From CAVPKN01 sp963832835 (GTDB lineage Bacteria > Chlamydiota > Chlamydiia > Chlamydiales > JAAKFR01): a stretch of DNA of 64,000 nt. The notes beneath the pieces were generated by a model. That model was not told the origin of the DNA. It searched no databases and saw nothing but the letters and a program-made list of their open reading frames with translations. Location: assembly GCA_963832835.1 (NCBI GenBank), contig CAWHVD010000001.1:806001-870000 (forward strand). Direction: 5' to 3'. Within the stretch, counting starts at the first letter, position 1. Each line of letters begins with the position of its first letter. Shown in pieces: positions 34,827-44,192 of the stretch. Both the position numbers and the translations under genes were made by a program.

Positions 34827-36342
34827 GGTTGTAATTCCTTCTGTAATGGCGTACAGCGTAGTAGTCAATCAAAGGTGCAAACACATTCCCAAACAAAATA
34901 GCAAGCATCACACCTTCTGGATAGGCAGGATTGATTACCCGTATTACTATAGTGACCACACCGATAAGAATTCCGTAAATCCATTTTCCACTCTTCATGC
35001 CCGGAGAACTGACTGGTTCTGTTGCCATATAGACAAGACCGAATGCTAATCCTCCCATCAATAAGTGACGGTAGGCAGGTAATGCAAATTTGACAGGATT
35101 CCAGGCCCCCTCATCCACTCCGAGATAGGTTGAGCCCAATTGAAAAAGAGAGGCTGTCACAAAAGCACCTAAGCCAAAAGCCGCCATAGTTCTCCAGGCA
35201 CCAACTCCGGTCCAAATTAGGAAGAGAGCCCCGAGTAGGCAAGCAAAGGTTGAGGTTTCTCCCATGCTACCCAAAATATTACCCCAAAAGAGATTGCCGT
35301 CTGTAAAATGCCCGATTCCATAGAACGTTTCGGCAGCGCTATGTGCAGCGAAATAATTGCTGGGAAGTAGTCCCAGACCACCTTGTTCCAAGGGGGCAGT
35401 CACAAAGGCCTGCAATTGCTCTCCAGTAAGAGAGGTCAAATCGGAGCCAATTTCATGACCCGATCGCCACTGCTCAAAATGAGTTTGAATTAAAGGAAAA
35501 TGAGAGGCTTTTGCGCCAATGGTATGGCTTGCAATCGCATCTACATGAATCCGTTTAATGTCAGAGATGGCAGTATTCAATCCTTGAAGAGGGGTAGCCT
35601 GTGTATAACCATCAATTTCGGTTAAGCCCGCTTGAGTGTTCATTTGCTGGAGGCTGGTGGCTACAGTGGTAGGGTTAGTAGCTGCCCACACATCTCCTGT
35701 CATTTTACCGGGGAAAGTGAAAAATAGAAAAGCTCGGGCTGTCAGAGCAGGATTTAAGATATTCATTCCGGTACCACCAAAAAGCTCTTTACCGATAATG
35801 ACGCCAAAAATCACTCCTAGAGCTACCATCCAGTAAGGAATGGTGGGAGGTAAAACAAGAGGATAAAGAATGCCCGTTACAAGGAATCCTTCAGCAATTT
35901 CATGTCCTCGGACGGCTGCAAAAAGAGCTTCACAAAGTCCACCCACGGCATAACTAATGATGGCTACTGGGAAAAAGGCAAGGGACCCGAGCTTTAAGAT
36001 TGTCAGATAACGCCCATTGGAAAATGCAAAATCAAAATACCCTTTGAAAGACTCAGAGGCTACTAGGTAATCGTGCATCAGGGCAGAGTCTCCGCTGATG
36101 TATACCATTTTTTGAAGGCCGGTGTTCCAAATGGTCATTAAAATGACCGGAATAAGGGCGATGACGACCAATACCATCCAACGCTTGATATCTACCGCGT
36201 CTCGGATAAAAGGAGCCCGCCGAACGTTGATGGGCACTTCATAACAAAAAGCATCCACCGCTGAAACCAGAGGACGCATCCTATGTAGAGGTTTACCTTT
36301 TTCAAAAAACGAAAGCTGAAATTCCAGAAGTTTGCGCAACAT
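34819..36342 (-). CDS. nqrB: Na+-translocating NADH-quinone reductase subunit B
   Basis: About 507 residues with ten or so hydrophobic helices. The start at ATG 36342 is chosen because NqrB proteins begin MLRK...F.KG and this matches MLRKLLEFQLSFFEKGKPL; a longer frame from 36396 is open. DGYTQATPLQ probably corresponds to the flavin-binding SGAT-type site of NqrB. NqrB carries FMN and riboflavin and forms the main Na+ path. It is the first gene of the local operon, so the promoter should lie in 36343-36609. Confidence 0.95.
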   Translation of the reverse strand: MLRKLLEFQLSFFEKGKPLHRMRPLVSAVDAFCYEVPINVRRAPFIRDAVDIKRWMVLVVIALIPVILMTIWNTGLQKMVYISGDSALMHDYLVASESFKGYFDFAFSNGRYLTILKLGSLAFFPVAIISYAVGGLCEALFAAVRGHEIAEGFLVTGILYPLVLPPTIPYWMVALGVIFGVIIGKELFGGTGMNILNPALTARAFLFFTFPGKMTGDVWAATNPTTVATSLQQMNTQAGLTEIDGYTQATPLQGLNTAISDIKRIHVDAIASHTIGAKASHFPLIQTHFEQWRSGHEIGSDLTSLTGEQLQAFVTAPLEQGGLGLLPSNYFAAHSAAETFYGIGHFTDGNLFWGNILGSMGETSTFACLLGALFLIWTGVGAWRTMAAFGLGAFVTASLFQLGSTYLGVDEGAWNPVKFALPAYRHLLMGGLAFGLVYMATEPVSSPGMKSGKWIYGILIGVVTIVIRVINPAYPEGVMLAILFGNVFAPLIDYYAVRHYRRNYNLG

Positions 36343-36456
36343 ATCTGCATGAACACTAGCAAATTTTTCCGAAATTGAGAAGTACAATTTGACCACAAAA
36401 GGATGAAGGATGATAACTATTCAGGTAATCCATCTTTTTGGTTAAAAGCCTCTGTG

Positions 36457-36525
36457 GTGACTATCCACTCCCAGCTTGGCACAGTGGGCCTTCCTTAAAG
36501 ATTCTGCTGGCTCGTGAATAGTCAC
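36457..36525. repeat. Interspersed repeat with inverted ends, copy 2
   Basis: Same arms as 779-847 (GTGACTATCCAC and GTGAATAGTCAC), same following GATCTTTT, same 69-bp length but a different interior. It lies in the divergent gap between nqrB and the AsmA-like gene. Confidence 0.65.
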
Positions 36526-36609
36526 GATCTTTTTTCATCCTACATCCTTTTTTTGCTTAAACGGTATAAAAGCTTTATCTCCTGAGGTGAGTGCAGTACA
36601 CTGCGTTGT

Positions 36610-39600
36610 GTGGGTGGAAATCTTAGAAAAGTATGCGTAGGCTGTCTGCTATTGGCTCTTCTTGGGGTCCTTCTTTTTCCCAAACAAATTTTGCTACAAT
36701 GCATCGCATGGAAGGCAGCGGGATATTGTCGGCAGGCATTTGAAGCTCAGTTGGAAATATCAGAGCTTATTTGGGAAAATGGGGAGATTGTTTTTAAAAA
36801 GGGACGTTTGTGCAAAGAGGGCGAGCTCAATGTCTCTTTTGAAAAAGCCACCTTGGTCCCTTTCCTTGATTGGAAACTCAGGGTATTTGGCGGTACTCTG
36901 GATTTTGAGGAGTTGAAAATCATCCATTGCAAAAAGCAGATACGCCCTGTTCCAACGCCGCCGCCGCCCTCATTCAAACTCTTGACTCTGCAGCTCAATA
37001 CTACTGTAGTAGGAGGAGAGCTCCTTTTATACGATTACCTCGCTCGCAATCATTTGTTTCAGAAAGTGAATTTCGATTTAAATCATCAGGTAGAGGGTAA
37101 ACAGACCCATGGTCGCATTGCATTTGAATGCAGTCCCAACACCCCTCCTTTTATTGCTCATTTTCATGGGTTGGATGAAGAGCGTCTTGAATTGAATGTC
37201 CATTTGGAGCACCACTCATGCCCCATTCTTTCCCACCTAGTGACCTATTTTTTTCATAGATATGTCCCAAATGTGGCCTTCCAATGGGATATCTTGGGAG
37301 GAACAATCGATGGTGATTTGGAAATGGTTCTAATCGAAGGAGTACCGCTAATCATCCAAGGAAAGGTAGACCTCAATGATGTGCAGGCTGAAAATCTTTC
37401 ATTAGAAGTAAACGCGCAGTTTGATCATCTTGGAGCGGTCTTAGATAGTGATTTCTCACATGTAAACTCGATCCATAGCCTCTTTGAATTGACAGGTGGA
37501 ATGGTATGCCTACGACCAAACGATCTAAGAAAATGGAATTTGGAAAATTTACATTCCCGTATCTGTATCCAAGCAGGAAAATTGGAAAGTGCCGCAATAA
37601 AAGGCAGCCTAATGGGTGTGAAAGGGGAGATAAAGCTAGATTGGCAGACGCGTGATGCTGTCATGCAAATGAACTTATCCGGATTCTCTTCTCAGGCATG
37701 CTCCCATCTTCCCACACATATAAAAAGGGGATTTGAGGAAGCTTTTCCCAATGATTTTTTCACATTGAATGCTTGTCTAAAACGATTAGAGACCGGATTA
37801 GAACTCGAGGGAATTTTCGCCATCCACGATCATGACAATACGGTGTACCCACTCAATTTTGGCTGCATGCTGGGCCAGATTTCTCACAGTTTTTCGGACC
37901 CTTCCTTTCTGGATCATTTAAAAAGGCAGTTTTGTCTCTCACAAAAAATGAGTGGCTGGTTTGAAGGAGAGGGATTTCCAATAGAGAAATTTGTTTCTCC
38001 CTTTCTATTCCAGAACATCAGAATGGACGCTTCTGGTTTGGCTGACTTCAAAGGAACATTCGATGAAAGGTATGTGACGATTTTTTATGAAGGAACCGAT
38101 TTTTGTCTGGAGAGCCCTCACTTCCGGTTTCAAGTTGATAAGATTGAGAAAAACATGGCTTCAGGAGTACCTGCAAGCCATCATTTGGATTTGCACACAC
38201 GCAAACATTTTGGATTTCTTCCTATAAAGGAAGGTGAATATTTCCAAAAAAATCATGGGTTTCTCCTTGAAGAGACCTCGGCGTTGATCTATTTTGAGAA
38301 CAATACCGTTCATATCCAAGAGATCACGACGCAAGGGGAAGGGATCACCTTTCAAGGAGATGCCGATCTGGTGATCCGCTCACCCGAAGATGTTGAGCTG
38401 ATCATCAAAGTGCAGCAGCTTCGTGGTGCCATAAGAGATGCTGGAAAGTTCTTGTCTCATTTCAAACCCTCTTTTCTTTGGGAAATTCCTGTGGAAGGTG
38501 AGGTCGTAGGAGAAGGCCAGGCTCTGTATTTCCACTATCATTTTTCACCGACCGCTACCCTGCTTGAAGGACAGGTAAATGGGCGAGTCAATTGCAACGC
38601 CTTTTCTCCCTACTTAAGTGAGCATCCTCTACAGGCTATGATCCATTATGATTGTCTGACTCAAGGATTGAAATGCCATTTATCAGACCAGGGAAACCCC
38701 TTTTTGAATCTGCAAGCCACGACATCAGAAATTGAGGGAGGAAAAAAGATTGTTGCCATAGGAAATGGTCCCGGCCCCTATGAAAAAATTCACCTCGAAG
38801 TACTGCAAAAAAATGGAGATTTAAATCACATCCATTTCGAGTGTGGCCCCTGGTCCGGGGGAGGCGACGTGCAATTTCTGGATCATGAGATTACTCTACA
38901 CAAAATGAGCTGCTGGTCGGCTCAAAAAAGCGGCCTTTCTTTTTCAGGTACCTATGATAAAAATGAAAAAACCGTTAAAGGTGAGCTGCACGATTTCAAG
39001 TGGGATTTGAGTTCATTTTTCGAGAAAAAACCTATTCCAGGAGTGTCTCAAGGGGTACTATCGGGGTCCGGTCCACTCTTGTGGAATATGAAAACGGGTT
39101 TATGTACAGTCGAGGGACTAAAAGTCGAAGTTGTAACAACTCACGAGCCACCAGAATCTCTAGAAAAGGCGTACTTGATCCATGAAGAGGAAACTGAAAC
39201 GTATGCACTTGGCCGTTGCCATTACGATACAGCCTTACGCAAAGTCCATTTTGAGGGGTTTGATTTTTCCCTTTCACCAGAAAAGGTGGATTGGGTTGCT
39301 CATATGGGAAAAATCCTTTTCCCCGAAGGCATTGATCCCTCTCTTGTTGACTGTGTGCGTGGCCTGAAGTACAACGAGCCCCTTGAAGGGCATCTCAGTT
39401 TAGAGATCTACCCTAACAATGTATGGGTTTGTCTCAACTTGAAAGATGGAAAATATGAGCTAGTAGGCCAAGAGCTTCATTTACAGAATTTCTGTCTTAC
39501 CTATGATCCTGGAGCGCTCAATATTTGGACTCAGTGCCTGCATAGGGATACTCCCTATTGGCTGCATCTGATTACTGACAGCACCACCATGCATCAGGGA

Positions 39601-40662
39601 GCCCTTTCTCTATCTCACCAGCCCTTTGCCATGGGTAACATAGATCAAGAGAAGGTGACAGCAAATTGGGAAAGAAGGGCTGGCCAAGGATGGTGTATAC
39701 GCACGATTGCAGGAAATTTTTGCGGTATGGAAATCGCCTTATCGGACTTAGGTAAGCGTGATTTTTCAGATAAAACCCTTTTAGATGGGCATATCGGTTG
39801 TAATCTCAAACAAGTTAAGCACCTTTTAGCGCCCTCGCTAAAAGAAAAAATAGAACAGTTATCTGTTGCAGGTCACTATACTTTGGATGGAAAATTTGCC
39901 CTGGATAAGAGCAGCCTGTCCAGTTTAGGCTTTACAGGGACTTTATCGGGGATGGATTGTCAGGCGCGAGGCATTGGGTGGTCGGCATTTTCCTCTCATC
40001 TCGAGTATAAGCCTGGCCATCTTCGGTTACTTGATTGCGCCATCAAAGATAAGGCAGGCGAGCTCTCTATTCATGAGCTGATCTTAAGTCAAAAAGAAGA
40101 AGAAGAATGGCATGTCGCATTAGATCGTCTCAACGTTTCCGATGTCTACGTCTCAAGATTGAAGAGCCCCTGGACGCAATGGGGTTTTCGCGATACGCCC
40201 TTTTTGCGCTCATTGTATATCCGTTCATTTTTGTTAGAGCAATTCCAAGGACAGCTGAAGGATATCTGTACCTTAGTAGGAGCCGGGAAATTAGAGTTTT
40301 CTCACATTCCCAAAAAAACTTTTTTGTCCAACCTCCTCTTCTTACCCGCAGAAATCACAGCCCGCATAGGCCTCGATTTGACGGCCCTTGTACCCGCACG
40401 CGGAATCATCTCATACAATATCCAGAATGGGAAAGTGCATTTTGAAGAATTCAAAGAGATGTATAGCGAAGGTAAGTATTCCCGCTTTTATCTAGCCGAA
40501 GGATTCCCTGCCTATATTGATTTTCAGGGCAATCTCAATATGAAACTGAAAATGAAACAATACAATCTACTCATGAAACTCGCCGAGTTTTTTACCATCA
40601 CCGTCAAAGGGAATTTGCTGCATCCTTCATACACCTTCAGTAACCAAACAGATGATACTTAA
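36610..40662 (+). CDS. AsmA/TamB/YhdP-like giant envelope protein
   Basis: A 1350-residue protein from GTG 36610, with one N-terminal membrane segment (VCVGCLLLALLGVLLFP) and a very long beta-rich periplasmic part. The C-terminal region (GIISYNIQNGKVHFEEF and then AYIDFQGNLNMKLKMKQYN) resembles AsmA/TamB/YhdP-type proteins that bridge the inner and outer membranes and carry phospholipid. The length fits that group. No domain match can be proved by eye. It overlaps comF by 11 bp and is divergent from nqr. Confidence 0.68.
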   Translation: MGGNLRKVCVGCLLLALLGVLLFPKQILLQCIAWKAAGYCRQAFEAQLEISELIWENGEIVFKKGRLCKEGELNVSFEKATLVPFLDWKLRVFGGTLDFEELKIIHCKKQIRPVPTPPPPSFKLLTLQLNTTVVGGELLLYDYLARNHLFQKVNFDLNHQVEGKQTHGRIAFECSPNTPPFIAHFHGLDEERLELNVHLEHHSCPILSHLVTYFFHRYVPNVAFQWDILGGTIDGDLEMVLIEGVPLIIQGKVDLNDVQAENLSLEVNAQFDHLGAVLDSDFSHVNSIHSLFELTGGMVCLRPNDLRKWNLENLHSRICIQAGKLESAAIKGSLMGVKGEIKLDWQTRDAVMQMNLSGFSSQACSHLPTHIKRGFEEAFPNDFFTLNACLKRLETGLELEGIFAIHDHDNTVYPLNFGCMLGQISHSFSDPSFLDHLKRQFCLSQKMSGWFEGEGFPIEKFVSPFLFQNIRMDASGLADFKGTFDERYVTIFYEGTDFCLESPHFRFQVDKIEKNMASGVPASHHLDLHTRKHFGFLPIKEGEYFQKNHGFLLEETSALIYFENNTVHIQEITTQGEGITFQGDADLVIRSPEDVELIIKVQQLRGAIRDAGKFLSHFKPSFLWEIPVEGEVVGEGQALYFHYHFSPTATLLEGQVNGRVNCNAFSPYLSEHPLQAMIHYDCLTQGLKCHLSDQGNPFLNLQATTSEIEGGKKIVAIGNGPGPYEKIHLEVLQKNGDLNHIHFECGPWSGGGDVQFLDHEITLHKMSCWSAQKSGLSFSGTYDKNEKTVKGELHDFKWDLSSFFEKKPIPGVSQGVLSGSGPLLWNMKTGLCTVEGLKVEVVTTHEPPESLEKAYLIHEEETETYALGRCHYDTALRKVHFEGFDFSLSPEKVDWVAHMGKILFPEGIDPSLVDCVRGLKYNEPLEGHLSLEIYPNNVWVCLNLKDGKYELVGQELHLQNFCLTYDPGALNIWTQCLHRDTPYWLHLITDSTTMHQGALSLSHQPFAMGNIDQEKVTANWERRAGQGWCIRTIAGNFCGMEIALSDLGKRDFSDKTLLDGHIGCNLKQVKHLLAPSLKEKIEQLSVAGHYTLDGKFALDKSSLSSLGFTGTLSGMDCQARGIGWSAFSSHLEYKPGHLRLLDCAIKDKAGELSIHELILSQKEEEEWHVALDRLNVSDVYVSRLKSPWTQWGFRDTPFLRSLYIRSFLLEQFQGQLKDICTLVGAGKLEFSHIPKKTFLSNLLFLPAEITARIGLDLTALVPARGIISYNIQNGKVHFEEFKEMYSEGKYSRFYLAEGFPAYIDFQGNLNMKLKMKQYNLLMKLAEFFTITVKGNLLHPSYTFSNQTDDT

Positions 40663-41344
40663 TCTGATTTATCCCCCGCTCTGCTTGCATTGTGAGGCTG
40701 CTGTCGAAAATGGGAAAAGATTGTTTTGCAAAGGGTGTACGGGTTATTTTGAGCTCATTGACCCTTCTACGCGCTGCATCTATTGCTTTAACGAGACAGG
40801 AGGATGCTCCCCTTGTCCAGAATGCATACGCAAAAAATGCTGGGGCCTGAAAATCGCATCAGCACTCGATTATTTGGGGGCCGTAAGCACTCTTGTCAAA
40901 CAACTGAAAGACGGCAAGATGCCCTATCTCGCCCAGACAGCTTCCGCATTCATGCTCGCCCAGTTAACACACATGGTAACAGACCTGGGCTGGCCCATGC
41001 CCGACATCATTGTTCCAGTACCCAGCAGACATTGGTTTCAGGGCATGAATCACGCACACCTCATCGCAGCGCAGCTCGCGCGCAGCCTCAGCATTCCATC
41101 TCTTTCCTTGGTAAAACGGCGCATTGGTGATCTCTCTCAAGCTCGCCTTCCTAAAGCCCAAAGAGAAACCCTCTCATCGGATAGCTTTTACTTAAAAAAA
41201 CACTGCGCCCTTGATGAAAAAACCATCCTACTTGTTGATGATGTCGTAACCACCGGCACAACGCTTCGCAGATCCGCAGACGCCCTAAGAGCCGCTTTCC
41301 CCGCCCACATCTACGCCCTCACGCTCGCCCGTACCGCTAAGTAA
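40652..41344 (+). CDS. comF: ComF family phosphoribosyltransferase-like protein
   Basis: A 230-residue protein with an N-terminal set of cysteine pairs (CLHC, CKGC, CIYC, CPEC) likely to bind zinc, and a phosphoribosyltransferase domain ending in the PRPP loop LLVDDVVTTGTTL (about 193-205). ComF proteins act in DNA uptake in competent bacteria, or in nucleotide handling. The gene overlaps the end of the AsmA-like gene and is probably co-transcribed. It marks the right edge of the conserved part before island 2. Confidence 0.9.
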   Translation: MILNLIYPPLCLHCEAAVENGKRLFCKGCTGYFELIDPSTRCIYCFNETGGCSPCPECIRKKCWGLKIASALDYLGAVSTLVKQLKDGKMPYLAQTASAFMLAQLTHMVTDLGWPMPDIIVPVPSRHWFQGMNHAHLIAAQLARSLSIPSLSLVKRRIGDLSQARLPKAQRETLSSDSFYLKKHCALDEKTILLVDDVVTTGTTLRRSADALRAAFPAHIYALTLARTAK

Positions 41345-41350
41345 TAAGGC

Positions 41351-42256
41351 TTAATTATACCAAAAACTATTTCCTGAAATGCGCAATTCCATACTGGTTC
41401 TTGGATATTCCATCTGTTCGTTTGCATACCCTGAATGCAATGTCCAATTTGAAATAACAACGATATCACCCTTGTTCACCACAAAATAATAACTGGGAAG
41501 CTCTTTTAAAAATGGAGCTGTACCTTGCCAAACACTTTCAGAAACCTCTGGGTCAAATATGAATCTTTTTTTATCGAATTTCATCAAAGAAAGAGTGTTC
41601 GTACAACTAGACATAAAGGTTAAAAGCGTAGGTTTATCGATACCACAGTCCTCTAAAGGGGTCCAAAAATTTAACACAAATTCTCTTGGACCATGAAACA
41701 TAGCGTCAATATGTATACCTATTGGTGCTTGAAAATATTTAAGATCGGAACATTTGTGAGGCTTAACTCTTCTTGTATGTGTCCCTTCATTGATGCGGAA
41801 TGTTCCGGAAAAGAAATATCCTCCTAATTTACAAAGCTTATCATCGAATACTTCAAACAACGATCTTCCAGAGTTAAACTTTTGGAAGACCTGTTCCGAT
41901 ATATGAGAACTCCTTACATTTTGTTTTTCAATTGCATCTAGCGTATCATCTTCTTCTGCGTATTCGTAGGTTTTGGAAAGTAAAGAGTACATCTCATCTA
42001 TTTTTGAAGAGGGGATAGCATTGAGTAAAACTACAAATCCATAATTTATTATTTTTGATTTAAATTCTTTTTCTGTTTGACCAGCAACATAGTTATCCAT
42101 ATCAATCTTGAATTCAGCATATTCATTGCGGTTATATCGCTGTACTTGCAGACCATGGGCATTTTCATGTACGCACCCAATGGATAGCGCTCCAAAGCAT
42201 TGGAGTGCGCCTAACGTCATGATTGTGAGTGTTAAAAAATTTTGAAGAAGATGCAT
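41351..42256 (-). CDS. PhyH-like Fe(II)/2-oxoglutarate dioxygenase with signal peptide
   Basis: A 301-residue protein. After a signal peptide (LQNFLTLTIMTLGALQCFGA) it shows the phytanoyl-CoA dioxygenase-like fold markers: HxD in GIHIDAMFHG (about 179), distal His in NWTLHSGYA (about 275) and Arg in RTSMELRI (about 290). These bind Fe(II) and 2-oxoglutarate and hydroxylate small molecules or peptides. A leader is unusual for this group and suggests action in the periplasm or outside. The last 158 bp before the final codons are duplicated at 43742-44062. It might modify products of the nearby aminomutase fusion; this is speculative. Confidence 0.8.
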   Translation of the reverse strand: MHLLQNFLTLTIMTLGALQCFGALSIGCVHENAHGLQVQRYNRNEYAEFKIDMDNYVAGQTEKEFKSKIINYGFVVLLNAIPSSKIDEMYSLLSKTYEYAEEDDTLDAIEKQNVRSSHISEQVFQKFNSGRSLFEVFDDKLCKLGGYFFSGTFRINEGTHTRRVKPHKCSDLKYFQAPIGIHIDAMFHGPREFVLNFWTPLEDCGIDKPTLLTFMSSCTNTLSLMKFDKKRFIFDPEVSESVWQGTAPFLKELPSYYFVVNKGDIVVISNWTLHSGYANEQMEYPRTSMELRISGNSFWYN

Positions 42257-42634
42257 TTTGCTTTCTCATTTTTAAAATTGAAAATAATAGGTTAGGGAAT
42301 GCTTGCATAATTGAAAATAAAAAAACCGTAAAAAAACCGTGCCACTGCGGGGGCCTTGTTGCATAAATCCGCCAGAGGGCGGATTTAGCTAAAAAAAATG
42401 CAGATGAAGACCGCTCTTGCCTAAAGATCATCTAGTCTATAAATTTTTTGTTACCAAACAGAAAATTTGAGACTTAAAATGACACAGAAGACGCAGCAGT
42501 TCCCACTGAGCATTTTCTAGAGGAGAATTAAATTTTAGTTTCGTAAACTTTTGGACAATTTTTAACGTCCAAGAGTTCGAGACATATCATCATCATTTAG
42601 AAAACACCTCGGCATACCGGGTCTGATCAAGACA
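42257..42634. other. Intergenic region upstream of the dioxygenase and transposase relic
   Basis: About 380 bp without a gene. It holds the hairpin AAATCCGCC/GGCGGATTT (around 42365-42387), preceded by GGCCTTGTTGCATAAAT, which looks like an IS5-type end. The dioxygenase promoter should be in its left part. Confidence 0.4.
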
Positions 42635-43584
42635 GTGTATGACCACTTTTCCAAAATTCCAGATCCTCGCGAGTTCAAAAGAACAGGCTTTGCCCCCCTG
42701 GCTAACCATCTCATGTCAGGGCTAGCCATCTTTGGATTAAAATGCCCCTCCTTACTCGATTATGATAGAAAACGCAGAGATATAGCGATCGAGCACAATC
42801 TACGTGATCTTTATCATGTTGAAAATCCGCCCAGTGATACCTATCTGAGAATGCGTCTAGATGAAGTAGATCCCAACGCGATCCGGCCCGCATTTAAGAA
42901 TGTATTTGCTTCATTTCAAAGAGGAAAAGGAATCGAAGCATTTGAATATCTTGATGGACATGTGCTGATCTCTGTTGATGGGACAGGACATTTTTCATCT
43001 AATCATGTCTCTTGCCCATATTGCTGCCGGAAAAAAGGCAGTGATGGCAAATATTCGTATTACCATCAAATGCTAGGAGCATGCATTGTTCACCCTGATA
43101 AAAAAAAATGTAGTACCACTATGTCCAGAAGCCATCCTCAATCAAGATGGGGCGGCTAAAAATGATTGCGAGAGAAATGCATGTAAGCGGTTTCTGGCAA
43201 ATTTTCGCAGGGAGCATCCTCACCTTAGAGCTATTCTTCTGGAAGACGGGCTAAGCTCTAATGCTCCCAATATCCAGATGATCACAGAGCACAATTTACG
43301 TTATATTTTGGTTGCCAAGCCTGGAGATCATCAGTTTCTCTTCGAACAACTCCACGCAAGGGATGATGCTCTTTACCATGAGATTACGACAGAGGATGCT
43401 GGCATTTCTCATAGATCAAATTCAAGAGATTTGCTGTGATCTATTCCGCAAGTGCAAGCAGGTTGCAGGCACTTATCGGAATTTATGGGAAACCATGAGG
43501 GCGTTTTTCCGTTTCTCCCGACTCTACGATTGGGAAAGATTTTATTTGATCATGGCCAAAGAAAAAATTTTGGACAGCTCTTAA
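42635..43584 (+). pseudogene. Degraded DDE transposase (ISNCY-like)
   Basis: Three consecutive frames together spell one transposase: DPREFKRTG and ISVDGTGHFSSNHVSC with YYHQMLGACIVHPDKK (first frame), then NQDGAAKNDCERNACKRF and ILLEDGLSSNAPN and AKPGDHQFLFEQL (second), then ETMRAFFRFSRLYDWERFY (third). The first shift lies at an A8 run (about 43098) and might be programmed, but the second near 43390 has no such excuse. I conclude it is dead. Confidence 0.82.
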
Positions 43585-43741
43585 CAAAATGAGTATCCCT
43601 GTTGTTTTTTAGCGTTACCCTATTATCCGTTATCTTTCAAAGACCTAGGATCTATCCGACGGAAGTTTTGTGTCCCAATATTCTCGCTCGATCTTCAAAC
43701 CGGCCAAAATCACAAATCTGTTATTTCAGTGGGAGGAGCTG

Positions 43742-44062
43742 TTTCCTGAAATACACAATTCCATACTGGTTCTTGGATATTCCATCTGTTCGTTTGCATA
43801 CCCTGAATGCAATGTCCAATTTGAAATAATACCATTTCCAGAAAATAAAGCCATGAAGTGGTACTGGGTAACATGACAGATTTGGATGATCGTTTCGAAG
43901 CCTATGTTTTGCACCTAAGCGAGAAAGGATCGTTCAAAAATGACGTGTTATACAGTACCACTTCATGGCTTTATTTTCTGGAAATGGTATAACAACGATA
44001 TCACCCTTGTTCACCACAAAATAATAACTCGGAAGCTCTTTTAAAAATGGAGCTGTGCCTTG
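43742..44062. repeat. Duplicated 3' end of the dioxygenase gene, split by a MITE
   Basis: The sequence matches 41370-41527 (158 bp) with only a few changes, but contains 163 extra bases: the MITE at 43830-43989 plus one 3-bp target duplicate. The gene fragment has no start and is not functional. Confidence 0.95.
43830..43989. mobile_element. MITE, complete copy with proven empty site
   Basis: A 160-bp copy with perfect terminal repeats, flanked by TAA on both sides. The uninterrupted sequence at 41450-41465 (TTGAAATAACAACG) has one TAA, which shows the insertion made a 3-bp TNA target duplication. Confidence 0.95.
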
Positions 44063-44192
44063 ATATTGATTTCCCAGAAGGTGTATGCTAATGTAGAAAA
44101 TAAAATGTGAAGGGGAGAAAGTTGAGTGAGAGCATGAGATTATGATGAAATGAAATGAAAGTGTCGGAAATTAAAGGCGATATGGATTGTGC

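Noticed and set aside
36747..36998. Minus-strand frames within the AsmA-like gene
   Set aside because: No ribosome binding site or family motif; the plus-strand frame is uninterrupted for 1350 codons.
42635..43159. First transposase frame as a functional gene with programmed frameshift at A8
   Set aside because: A second frame break near 43390 without a slip site and lost catalytic context show it is a pseudogene.
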